From Tubulanus polymorphus (taxonomy: Eukaryota > Nemertea > Palaeonemertea > Tubulaniformes > Tubulanidae): a DNA stretch of 64,000 nt. The stretch covers positions 14,138,155-14,202,154 of the forward strand of contig NC_134033.1 of NCBI RefSeq assembly GCF_964204645.1, read 5' to 3'. Below are positions 23,701-36,100 of the stretch, one piece after another. A program made the translations under genes and the position numbers. Positions within the stretch are counted from its first letter, which is position 1, and the number at the start of each line of letters is the position of its first letter. The notes beneath the pieces were generated by a model. The model did no database searches, had not been told where the DNA came from, and saw only the letters and a program-made list of their open reading frames with translations.

Positions 23701-26700
23701 CTTACTATTTGCATTGCCAATAATTCCATTACCATATATCCACTTCACTCCACCAACATATGTCTTATTTTTTCCATTGCCATTATTTCCATTACCATAT
23801 ATCCACTTCACTCCACCGCCATTTTTCTTATTATTTACATTGCCAATAATTCCATTGCCATATACCCACTTCACTCCACCAACGTTTTTCTTACTATTTC
23901 CATTAACATTATTTCCATTGCCATATATCCACTTCACTCCACCAACATTTGTCTTATTTTTTCCATTGCCATTATTTCCATTACCATATATCCACTTCAC
24001 TCCACCAACATTTTTCTTATTTTTTCCATTGCTATTATTACTATTACCATATATCCACTTCACTCCACCGCCATTTTTCTTATTATTTCCATTGCCATTA
24101 TTTCCATTGCCATATATCCACTTCACTCCACCGCCATTTTTCTTATTATTTCCATTGCCATATATCCACTTCACTCCACCAACGTTTGTCTTATTTTTTC
24201 CATTGCCATTATTTCCATTACCATATATCCACTTCACTCCACCGACATTTTGCTTATTAATTACATTGCCATTATTTCCATTGCCATATATCCACTTCAC
24301 TCCACCGCCATTTTTCTTATTATTACCATTGCCATTATTTCCATTGACAGATATCCTCTTCACTCCACCTTTCTTCTTCGTATTCTTTCCATTGACATAT
24401 ATCCTCTTTACCCCACCTTTCTTCTTATTCGTTCCAGTGACATATATCCTCTTTACTCCACCCTTCTTCTTATTCTTTCCATTGACAGATATCCTCTTTA
24501 CTCCACCTTTCTTCTTCTTATTCTTTCCATTGACATATATCCTCTTTACTCCACCTTTCTTCTTATTCTTTCCATTGACATATATCCTCTTTACTCCACC
24601 TTTCTTCTTCTTATTCTTTCCATTGCCATTTATCCTCTTCACTCCACCCTTCTTCTTATTCTTTCCATTGACATATATCCTGTTCACTCCACCCTTCTTC
24701 TTATTCTTTCCATTGACATATATCCTCTTCACTCCACCTTTCTTCTTATTCTTTCCATCGACATATATCCTCTTCACTCCACCTTTCTTCTTCTTATTAT
24801 TTCCATTGACAGATATTCTCTTCACTCCACCTTTCTTCTTATTCTTTCCATTGACATATATCCTCTTTACTCCACCTTTCTTCTTCCTATTCTTTCCATT
24901 GACAGATATCCTCTTCACTCCACCTTTTTTCTTATTCTTTCCGTTGCCATTTATCCTCTTTACTCCACCTTTCTTCTTCTTATTCTTTCCATTGACATAT
25001 ATCCTCTTTACTCCACCCGTCTTCTTATTCTTTCCATTGACAGATATCCTCTTTACTCCACCTTTCTTCTTCTTATTCTTTCCATTGACATTTATCCTCT
25101 TTACTCCGCCTTTCTTCTTATTCTTTCCATTGACATATATCCTCTTTACTCCACCTTTCTTCTTCTTATTCTTTCCATTGCCATTTATCCTCTTCACTCC
25201 ACCTTTCTTCTTCTTATTCTTTCCATTGCCATTTATCCTCTTCACTCCACCCTTCTTCTTATTCTTTCCATTGACATATATCCTCTTTACTCCACCTTTC
25301 TTCTTATTCTTTCCATTGACATATATCCTCTTCACTCCACCTTTCTTCTTATTCTTTCCATTGACAGATATCCTCTTTACTCCACCTTTCTTCTTCTTAT
25401 TCTTTCCATTGCCATATATCCTCTTTACTCCGCCTTTCTTCTTATTCTTTCCATTGCCATATATCCTCTTCACTCCACCTTTCTTCTTATTCTTTCCATT
25501 GCCATATATCCTCTTTACTCCGCCTTTCTTCTTATTCTTTCCATTGCCATATATCCTCTTCACTCCACCCTTCTTCTTATTCTTTCCATTGACATCTATC
25601 CTCTTCACTCCACCCTTCTTCTTATTCTTTCCATTGACAGAGATCCTCTTCACTCCACCTTTCTTCTTCTTATTCTTTCCATTGACATATATCCTCTTCA
25701 CTCCACCTTTCTTCTTCTTATTCTTTCCATTGCCATTTATCCTCTTCACTCCACCTTTGTTCTTCTTATTCTTTCCGTTGACATATATCCTCTTTACTCC
25801 ACCTTTCTTCTTATTCTTTCCATTGACATATATCCTCTTTACTCCACCTTTCTTCTTATTCTTTCCATTGCCATATATCCTCTTCACTCCACCTTTCTTC
25901 TTCTTATTCTTTCCATTGCCATTTATCCTCATTACTCCACCTTTCTTCTTCTTATTCTTTCCATTGACAGATATCCTCTTTACTCCACCTTTCTTCGTCT
26001 TATTCTTTCCATTGACAGATATCCTGTTTACTCCACCTTTCTTCTTATTCTTTCCATTGCCATATATCCTCTTCACTCCACCTTTCTTCTTCTTATTCTT
26101 TCCATTGCCATTTATCCTCTTCACTCCACCTTTCTTCTTATTCTTTCCATTGACATATATCCTCTTTACTCCGACTTTCTTCTTATTCTTTCCATTGCCA
26201 TATATCCTCTTCACTCCACCTTTCTTCTTATTCTTTCCATTGACATATATCCTCTTTACTCCACCTTTCTTCTTATTCTTTCCATAGCCATTTATCCTCT
26301 TCACTCCACCTTTCTTCTTATTCTTTCCATTGACATATATCCTCTTTACTCCACCTTTCTTCTTATTCTTTCCATTGCCATATATCCTCTTCACTCCACC
26401 TTTCTTCTTCTTATTCTTTCCATTGCCATTTATCCTCATTACTCCACCTTTCTTCTTCTTATTCTTTCCATTGACAGATATCCTCTTTACTCCACCTTTC
26501 TTCGTCTTATTCTTTCCATTGACAGATATCCTCTTTACTCCACCTTTCTTCTTATTCTTTCCATTGCCATATATCCTCTTCACTCCACCTTTCTTCTTCT
26601 TATTCTTTCCATTGCCATATATCCTCTTCACTCCACCTTTCTTCTTCTTATTCTTTCCATTGACATATATCCTCTTTACTCCACCTTTCTTCTTATTATT

Positions 26701-29700
26701 TCCATTGACAGATATCCTCTTTACTCCACCCGTCTTCTTATTCTTTCCGTTGCCATTTATCCTCTTCACTCCACCTTTCTTCTTCTTATTCTTTCCATTG
26801 CCATTTATCCTCTTCACTCCACCTTTCTTCTTCTTATTCTTTCCATTGCCATTTATCCTCTTCACTCCACCTTTCTTCTTCTTATTCTTTCCATTGCCAT
26901 TTATCCTCTTCACTCCACCTTTCTTCTTCTTATTCTTTCCATTGCCATTTATCCTCTTCACTCCACCTTTCTTCTTCTTATTCTTTCCATTGCCATTTAT
27001 CCTCTTCACTCCACCTTTCTTCTTCTTATTCTTTCCATTGCCATTTATCCTCTTCACTCCACCTTTCTTCTTCTTATTCTTTCCATTGCCATTTATCCTC
27101 TTCACTCCACCTTTCTTCTTCTTATTCTTTCCATTGCCATTTATCCTCTTCACTCCACCTTTCTTCTTCTTATTCTTTCCATTGCCATTTATCCTCTTTA
27201 CTCCACCTTTCTTCTTATTCTTTCCATTGCCATATATCCTCTTCACTCCACCTTTCTTCTTCTTATTCTTTCCATTGCCATTTATCCTCTTCACTCCACC
27301 TTTCTTCTTATTCTTTCCATTGCCATTTATCCTCTTTACTCCACCTTTCTTCTTCTTATTCTTTCCATTGCCATTTATCCTCTTTACTCCACCTTTCTTC
27401 TTCTTATTCTTTCCATTGACATATATCCTCTTCACTCCACCTTTCTTCTTATTCTTTCCATTGACAGAGATCCTCTTCACTCCACCTTTCTTCTTCTTAT
27501 TCTTTCCATTGCCATTTATCCTCTTCACTCCACCTTTCTTCTTCTTATTCTTTCCATTGCCATTTATCCTCTTCACTCCACCTTTCTTCTTCTTGTTCTT
27601 TCCATTGCCATATATCCTCTTTACTCCACCTTTCTTCTTATTCTTTCCATTGACATATATCCTTTTTACTCCACCTTTCTTCTTATTCTTTCCATTGCCA
27701 TTTATTCTCTTCACTCCACCTTTCTTCTTCTTATTCTTTCCATTGACAGATATCCTCTTTACTCCACCTTTCTTCTTATTATTCTTTCCATTGACAGATA
27801 TCCTCTTTACTCCACCTTTCTTCTTATTATTCTTTCCATTGACAGATATCCTCTTCACTCCACCTTTCTTCTTCTTATTCTTTCCGTTGCCATTTATCCT
27901 CATTACTCCACCTTTCTTCTTCTTATTCTTTCCATTGACAGATATCCTCTTTACTCCACCTTTCTTCTTATTATTTCCATTGACAGATATCCTCTTAACT
28001 CCACCCTTCTTCTTCTTATTCTTTCCATTGATATATATCCTCTTTACTCCACCTTTCTTCTTATTCTTTCCATTGACATATATCCTCTTCACTCCACCCT
28101 TCTTCTTATTCTTTCCATTGCCATATATCCTCTTTACTCCACCTTTCGTCTTATTATTTCCATTGCCATATATCCACTTCACTCCACCCTTCTTATTATT
28201 TCCATTGCCATATATCGACTTCACTCCTCCGCCATTTTTCTTATTCTTTCCATTGCCATATATCGACTTCACTCCTCCGCCATTTTTCTTGTTATTTCCA
28301 TTGCCATATATCCACTTTATCCCGCCCTTCTTATCATTTCCTTTGCCATATATCGACTTCACTCCACCATTCTTATTCTTTCCATTGCCATATATCGACT
28401 TCACTCCACCCTTCTTATTATTTCCATTGCCATATATCCACTTCACTCCACCCTTCTTATTCTTTCCATTGCCATATATCCACTTCACTCTACCCTTCTT
28501 ATTATTTCCATTGCCATATATCCACTTCACTCCTCCGCCATTTTTCTTATTCTTTCCATTGCCATATATCCACTTCACTCCACCCTTCTTATTCTTTCCA
28601 TTGCCATATATCCACTTTACTCCGCCCTTCTTATTATTTCCATTGCCATATATCCACTTCACTCCACCCTTCTTATTCTTTCCATTGCCATATATCCACT
28701 TCACTCTACCCTTCTTATTATTTCCATTGCCATATATCCACTTCACTCCTCCGCCATTTTTCTTATTCTTTCCATTGCCATATATCCACTTCACTCCACC
28801 CTTCTTATTCTTTCCATTGCCATATATCCACTTTACTCCGCCCTTCTTATTATTTCCATTGCCATATATCCACTTCACTCCTCCGCCATTTTTCTTATCA
28901 TTTCCTTTGCCATATATCCACTTCACTCCACCCTTCTTATTATTTCCATTGCCATATATCCACTTCACTCCACCCTTCTTATTATTTCCATTGCCATATA
29001 TCCACTTCACTCCACCCTTCTTATTCTTTCCATTGCCATATATCCACTTCACTTCACCCTTCCTATTCTTTCCATTGCCATATATCCACTTCACTCCACC
29101 ACCGTTTTTCTTGTTGTTTCCCACAAGAACATGCTGGAGACAGAGAAATAACAATTTCAGAACTTCATCAATAATGTCGGCTTTCCCCATGTTCCTCCTC
29201 TTCCTTCTCCCTGCCCTTCTCACTACATTCCTTAACCTCTATTTTTTTTCTTCTTACCGTCTTGTACGTATTCTTATTGATTGTTTGTCGCTGAATCTTC
29301 ACATTCTTCCCCTTCGCGCTACAATTTTTCGTTATCTTCCCTACAGCAACTTCCTGGAGAAACAATGATTCAATTACTTGAAAATAATAGTAACTATTCT
29401 TATCGTAACATTATCATCACTCATTGCTTTATACTCATTTATTCCTCAACTTTCATTTGAAATTGTGCGGAAATTTTTGAAACATTGTATTTTGTGCATT
29501 AAGATTATTTTTATATCATATAGATTGATTAAACTGTCGCATCATTTTATTAAGTAAAAACGACCCGAAACGTTAGAGCTATATGTACCAGCTTCAGACG
29601 AACGAACCCACCGGGCGATCTAAATTGAGACAAGGATTTCCGTTCCACATTTAGGGCGCGATTTTTCTTATCAATTTCACCTGCAAAATGAAGGAGATCA

Positions 29701-31321
29701 TCTCATCTTGGTAAGAGGCAAATCTTTCCATTCCCACCCCCGCTGCACTGGACTCGAAACTGTAAAGGCGGGAACATAGATTAGAGGCATGAGTTTAATC
29801 ATGATGCATTGTTTGAAATAAATAAAGTCGCAACAAGAAAGCAAGTTTCCTAAAAGGTAGAATAGCTATACTCTGACGTGAAGAACAGATGATGATTTCA
29901 AAACTTACCGCATACAGAAATTAATAGATTAAAAACGAATTCTATCATTCAAGAATTAAATTCAAAAGACACGACGTTTCATACTCTCACTAGAGATCAA
30001 CGTCATCTGAAAATAATAATTATAGAATTCGTTTTAAATCTTTTGAGTTCTGTATATAGTGGGTTTTAAACTTATTAAGTTGTATAAACAAGAATACTAA
30101 CTTGCAAGTTTATTGACACATTGAAAAACAACACACATGTATTTATATTGTCGACAATGAATATGTTATTATGAATGATATACACATGTGGTATATGTCA
30201 AGGATCAACGGAATTCTTTGTGAATTTGCATATATCGACGATTGAATTGAACTGACTGGGACCAGTCTAGCGCCAGTAATGAACGAACGAACGAACGAAC
30301 GAACGAACGAACGAACGAACGAACGAACGAACGAACGAACGAACGAACGAACGAACGAACGAACGAACGAACGAACGAACGAACGAACGAAGAAATGTAA
30401 TAAAAAAAACACGCTCACAGTCAACCCTCAACACAAAGAATGGGGACATAATAAACTATGATAACTGTTTGATTAAGAGCTACCTATGTAATCATCTAAT
30501 AAGCCAGTTGTTTTCTCTGTAATTCTTCAATCATCAAGTGCATACTTTTAATGTAACTATAATTTCAGTTTGAATTAGAGGATACCTGTATAATGTAATC
30601 ATTCAGTAAGCATAAGTTGTTTACTGTTATTCCTCAGAAACAGTTTTGAATTTTCCAGATTTATCAGATTGTCACTGATGTTATGCCAAAGTAAAGGGCC
30701 GGATATTTTCACTGAAAATTTTCTTTTTAGGCTATTGTCAGAAACTGTGTGTAAATCTTGACGTCGCCGAGTATCGTGACTGTGTGGATTTGAAAATTTT
30801 GGCTTCAATGATTTTCGAATGATTCCGCTAATTCAGAGTTGACGAATTTGTAAATAAAAGTACCTCGTTAAACTAAAACTCCATGCCAGAAAATGCTTTA
30901 CCCATTTCTTCGGGGGGTTATTTGAAGTGAATATCAGTGGAATATATTCAACGCGATCTTTGTGACTGTCAAAATGTATCAAAATGACGACGTAAGCGAA
31001 TCAACACGCATTAATTACAGAAATCGGCACCGCACGTGTTTTTATTATCACCAATTGAAAATAACGACATTGTGAAAAATGACTCTATTCAAATAATTGA
31101 GCGTGGGAGGAATATCAGTTGTTGATGGTCAATATTGTGGGTTTTCAATACGTTCAAAGCGCGCTGATAGTATTGAGATCTGGTCGGATATAGCTCGGAA
31201 AGGGTTAACGTATCTTACCTAGAGCGCGTTTATCTCGATCTTTCTCGTGTTCATCCCTTGAGTTGACAACGGCTGCCAACAACAACACAGTCGCCGCGCC
31301 AATGAAAACTAAACTCCGCAT
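20721..31321 (-). CDS. Gene A: giant secreted basic repeat protein, about 2,746 residues, six coding exons
   Basis: Exons on the minus strand: 31,321-31,219 (signal peptide, MRSLVFIGAATVLLLAAVVN), 29,680-29,612, 29,340-29,258, 29,133-21,346, 21,026-20,874 and 20,765-20,721 (TAG). Each has AG/GT borders, and the lengths (103, 69, 83, 7,788, 153, 45) sum to 8,241 nt, an exact codon multiple. The giant exon follows a pyrimidine-rich acceptor (CTGTCTCCAG) and ends at CAG/GTAAGA. It encodes about 160 copies of a 14-22-residue unit (GGVKRIYVNGKNKKK and GGVKWIYGNGNN types), cysteine-free and strongly cationic. The exon 2 donor is the weakest call. An alternative exon 5 donor (CAAG/GTAGAA) would read into a CVAANCL ending like gene B. 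The protein is presumably extracellular and structural (matrix, mucus, cement or shell); that is inference. Paralogue: gene B. Confidence 0.7.
21083..21200 (-). pseudogene. Decayed duplicate of a gene A exon tail
   Basis: On the minus strand AAGATTCGTGAACAAACTAC ... GGAAAGAACCAGAATACCAG parallels the tail of the giant exon (KIRQQTINKANN...KQKNTIQ, 21,420-21,346) but contains in-frame stops and has lost the GT donor. It sits in the intron between the giant exon and exon 5. Confidence 0.5.
21346..29133 (-). repeat. 7.8-kb coding minisatellite (giant exon of gene A)
   Basis: Tandem units fall into three blocks, in protein order. 29,133 to about 28,150 has 42-bp units (KKGGVKWIYGNGNN). About 28,150-24,345 has 45-48-bp units (GGVKRIYVNGKNKKK or GGVKRINGNGKNKKKK). 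About 24,345-21,410 has 63-bp units (NGGGVKWIYGNGNNGNGNNKK). The coding strand is purine-rich throughout and no unit breaks the reading frame. Units at about 26,750-27,190 are almost identical 48-mers, indicating recent local expansion. Exact copy number in an assembly may be unreliable. Confidence 0.9.
30281..30390. repeat. (GAAC)n microsatellite, about 27 units
   Basis: An uninterrupted GAAC tetranucleotide run, interpreted as the 3' tail of the adjacent LINE fragment. Confidence 0.95.
30281..30870 (-). mobile_element. LINE 3' fragment ending in a (TTCG)n tail
   Basis: Minus-strand translation of 30,808-30,599 includes HSHDTRRRQDLHT and GPLLWHNISDNL, the pattern seen at the C-terminus of CR1/jockey-type LINE reverse-transcriptase proteins (a YNTR-like motif, then GPxLWN.LP). 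A stop and about 190 bp of 3'UTR follow, and then a perfect (TTCG)n run at 30,390-30,281, a microsatellite tail typical of such LINEs. The upstream part is frameshifted. It lies inside intron 1 of gene A. Confidence 0.6.
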
Positions 31322-33149
31322 CGCACTGGAAATATGTATGGCATCTTTGATTAACTAACGTGACGGCTTTTCAAATGCAAAGCCGAATCAGAAGAAACCT
31401 TTAGATGGAAAGGTGATAAGTTTTTCGTCAAATGTGTATTGAATACTACGAAAAAAATGAGAGCAAGCTTTTCGTGCATAAAATACCTTTTCGTCTGGTT
31501 ATGAATGAATTTCCGTTTCAGCAGTTATAGATCGTTCTCGAACAAAGCGGGCAGAACGTACCGTCACACAACGCGACGCAAGAGAAGATTGAACAGAACT
31601 GCACCGGGGCACTGGTGTTTAGGTCCCGAAATCGATGTTGAAGGACCTCTCTGTCTTCCGATAATGTAATGTTACCAATTGACTGCACTTAAGAATTCGT
31701 AACTTTTCTCGAATAAGGATCGGAACTATAGAATTCACATCGTACTTATTAACAGCTGTTCAACTCATAATGTGATGAAAGAAGATATCGAAAGTACATC
31801 TAACATTGCGTCTTGTGACTAAATGATAATCTGATCGAGACGTCAAGTTGGACTGCGAAATAGAGTTGACATCATCTTTCTCGGAGTCCTCTATTCCACT
31901 CGTTTGGAGCACCTAGAAATCCAACTAATTTCATCAAAGTTAAGTCGGATCGAAATGCCGACTGAGTTTCGCTTCATTCACGCCAGTTGATGGGGAATCC
32001 TGGCTCTGTAATGGCCAAATATTTATCGTGGGACCAAAAGGATTTTTTCACACGCCGGCGCAACCAGCGTGCCGTTGAAATCCGATCAATACATCGGCCG
32101 TTTTCGAGAATTATTGATATAATAGTTAAGTGTCTTACAGTCATTGTATGAATTTTCATTGTAATAACAGCTGCCAATTAGGTCTCGTCTCTCAATAGTC
32201 TTTATATCTTATTCTTGTTTAATTGATTCGATTTTATCTTGTTAAGTAATGTTATACATCGCTGGTTTACTAGCTACTGCGGCAATTGAAGATCCAATAG
32301 ATCAATGGAATTGAAACAAGCTATACACAAATTACAAAGATCGAAAATGAATATTTATTATTCAGGAATATAACACTGATTAGGACACAACGTTTGGGAC
32401 TGGGTATAGTTCTAAGCCCGGCTTGGCATGGAATATTTCTTGTTTTTATTTTGTCTTCACAATTCCGATCTTGTTATTTCGATGTGTTGATTTATTGGCT
32501 TGTTAATATAATTCTCAAATATGAATTCGCGAGATATGCTGATCAAATTGGCGAGCGTATCGATATCCTATCATCCTTGAATGAAAATGATTTTATGAAC
32601 AGGTTGGACCGCCAAGCTTGGAAGTTTGTAATAAATATTTGTAGTGATAATTCCAATATTATTGATTCCGCATCCATTTTATATGAATAGGATTTGAATC
32701 GGTGTCTCAAACCTGCGACACAATTTGTAAACAAGTAAAAAGAGATGCACCAGGGCCCAATTTCACGAAGGGGAATTAAGAATTTTCTTTCAGTTTTTTC
32801 TTATTGATATTTTTTCGGCCTTTTACGTTGATATCGCACCAGTTATGATATATTTGATAAATGCCCGTGTTTAAAGCCTGACAGGCAACAACATTTCCCA
32901 TGCGTACAGAAATATTGAACACACAGTTTTTATCAATGAACTTTTCGTATGTGCATCTAGGCGTGTATCTGTAATAGGTCGCAAGTTTCAACCATTTCCT
33001 TCTGTATAGCGCCTTATTATGGGGTTTCTTAATACATGCGATGGGATATAGCGATTTATAATTTGCAAAAAGGTAATTATATTTTTCTATCCGAATTCAA
33101 GCATCCAGATGCACATAAGAGAATTGATTAGTATTGGAATTTCTTTTTC
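31322..33149. other. 5' flank of gene A and intergenic space to receptor L
   Basis: About 31,540-31,690 is closely similar to 49,490-49,660 upstream of gene B (shared GAACAAAGCGGGCAGAACGT and ACGCGACGCAAGAGAAGATT). It probably holds the shared promoter and 5'UTR exon, since an acceptor-like TTTCCAG lies a few bases before each ATG. Homology to the gene B side continues weakly to about 32,180. A lone MITE-like end is at 32,754. No other gene seen. Confidence 0.5.
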
Positions 33150-36100
33150 TTATTTCTTGCCTTTGTTTCGTGCTCTGACTGATTTCATATCAATAGTTAG
33201 AATGGTGTAAAGCAATGGGTTCAGAGTTGAGTTTATGGGTAAGAAAAGAACGGACAGCCAAGCAGCGACCTGGTTCGGTATCTCGACCGAAAAAACCACA
33301 CAGAATTGAACGATTATTAACGGTAGCCAACAAAACAAATTACACAGATTAATGACTAAACTGCGTCGAGCTAGAACGAGTTCCGTAGGATCAGCTCTAC
33401 CCGAACCGGACCTGCTTCCAGATACAAGCCTGTACATCTGCGCATACGTCACCATTATCAGAATGAGGATGATCGCGTTTAATACAGCAAATATAGCGAA
33501 CGAATATTGCCAACCTTTGACATTGATAGAGATTAAGTTCATAGGTAGACACACACCTGTGGTACCATAAAATCTGTCTCCGAAATAAGACAATTCTGAA
33601 AGCGGTAGTAAAGCAGATATTCCTAGCGTCATCCAGCATAGACAGCACATTCCACATATAGATTTCGGGGATAAAAGTGGGTTACCAGAAAATGGATCAA
33701 CGATGTTTGAATATCTGAAACGCGTTAGGAGAAACAGAAATGTCAATGAGCCTTCGCACGATAACATTACCACAACTCCGGCAACCTTGCATAATGAACT
33801 ACGAGTCCAGGTTTCAGAATGGAGAAAATAAACACCTTTATAAACGAAATCAGCGCCAGCGATCAGAAGCAAATAAATTGCCATCAGAAAATCACATACC
33901 GCAATATTAATGATGAATACATCTGAAGTTTTGGTTTTCGTTTTTGATGAAATCATGATTGATTTTGAACGAAGTAAAATGACTATACCGTTTGCCAAAA
34001 AACTGAAAAATGCAATTACCCAGATTACAGCTCTGAGGACGGTGTTGTCCATGAGATCTGAACACGATGAAAATTGATCAGGATCCGGGAGACACCGGTC
34101 AATGTTAGGTACCATACAGCAGAATTTGTACGCGTCTGAAGCGAGAAAGAATAATGACGTCAGATTATCGAAGATATTGCTTTCTACGGAAATTATTTGA
34201 AAGTTGTTGGAAAAATCCAGAACTCCTAAAGATCTGAGCCCGGAAAAAGCGTACGAGGATATTGCATTGATTGCATTATTGCTCACGTTCAAAGATTTCA
34301 GCGCAGGTAAACCTCGAAATATATACGGACCAAGAACAGATATAGAGAGACCGTGAAGATCGAGAACCGGAAGTGAGATCAAACCATTGAAACTACCTTC
34401 ATTCAAATATCTTAGTGGATTTCCAGTGAGGACAAGTTCCTTTAAACTCTTTAAACCAAGGAATGTATTTGCAGGTATTGATACTAGACGGTTATGAGAA
34501 AGATCTAAAGAATTTAGATTGTGTAGTTTAGAAAACGCATTGGACACGATGTCTGATAGATTATTATATGAAATATCGAGTACACGAAGATATACAAAAA
34601 GGAAAAATGTCGTTACGTTAAGTAAAATGCTGTTGTTTGTGAGAATTAAAACTCGAGTCGCAGCCGGAAAAATTCCAGATATATCTGACAAACTTGCATT
34701 TTCGCAATTGATGAAATGACCTTGGCATTTACAACCTTTAGGACACGTTTCGTCACAGTAGGCTTCGTCATCCGAGTTATGAATACAATTAACGACACCA
34801 TCACAAACTTCCAACTGCGGAATACATCGATTTTCATCTCCGCATTTAAACATTCCTGGACATGAAAATGTTTTACAACTTAATTCATCTTCTGAATTAG
34901 GACAATCAGTTTGTCCATCACACACCTGTCTGATTGGTATACAGTAAGATGATGGACATTTCACTGTACCAGCTGGACATTCAAATTCACTGCAATCCAG
35001 TAAATGTTCGAGCCTTCTACATGTAGGAAAACCCGTGGCCTTTCTTTCGAAAATACATCTGTCTCGTCTCGAATAACAATGCGGAGATTCGAACGAACAT
35101 CTTTGTTCATCGGTTTCATTACAAAGATTTGTAAATTCAGTCGTACAATATTCTTCACGGTTGCAGTGGATCGTTGGGTTAACAGTTATATTAGTAACTA
35201 TCTCATCTTCTTCCAGTTCACCACCGCAATCAACAATACCATCCCGATACAATAGAGAACTGATACATTCACCATTTACACACAAAAACCCGTTACATTT
35301 GTCCGGAGTGCAGCCGATCTCGTCGGATTTATCTTCACAATGAACCAGTCCATCGCATCTTTTATATGTACCCACGCATTTTCCATTGTTACACCTAAAC
35401 TGTTCTGAGGAACATAAAGTACGATAGCACGAGTTCTCATCTGATCCGTCAACGCAATCTCGTACGAAATCACAAACATTACTGACTGATATAACCTGTC
35501 CATCGTAGCACTGGAATTGGCTCAATGAATTAGAACTTTGACAATTAAGTTCATCTTCTCCGTGTTGACAGTCCTTTCTGGAATCACAAACACGATGTTT
35601 GCTGATACATCTGGCATCGTTACATTCAAACTGCCAGGATTTGCACCCGCTTACAGATGATGATTCATCACTAGTTCTGTTATAGGAACATAACACAGAA
35701 TGCGCTTTATCTGTGATATTATTGAAAGCTGCTAATGACCATTTCGCGATAGTGATATATGTGACGGCATCTCTAGTTACAACTGGTTTTATTGCCAGAA
35801 ATCCACCTCCGTTGCTATCCTTGGTTAGTATATTACCATAATGGTGCTGATAGTGGAACAATTTTATCAAATACGGAATTTCAATGTTAGATGATATCAT
35901 ACCTATGTTTCCGCCGATTGTAAGACACATTCTCCTGGCAGTCTGAACTGCCAATGATTCAGTGTTGAGTGATTCCCAGGCTGTAAGTATCTGATAGCAA
36001 CGTCTTTTAATCCTAATCCAACCTCTTAAACACGTTGAGTCAACTACATCTAACCAATTCCTCATTTTACTAATAGTATCGTTTTGTGAATGTTCCATCG

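Noticed and set aside
21346-29133. CRISPR array
   Set aside because: The units are contiguous variable coding repeats without unique spacers, in a eukaryotic gene context.
21361-29368. Very long plus-strand open frames across the repeat array
   Set aside because: They are antisense shadows of the minus-strand coding repeat; no signal peptide, splice signals or flanking conservation support them, whereas the minus strand has all three.
30143-30461. NERT/VRSF repeat proteins
   Set aside because: They are translations of the (GAAC)n microsatellite tail of a LINE.
32394-32690. 98-codon open frame between gene A and receptor L
   Set aside because: No recognisable domain; the opposite strand is equally open and no splice or promoter signals fit.
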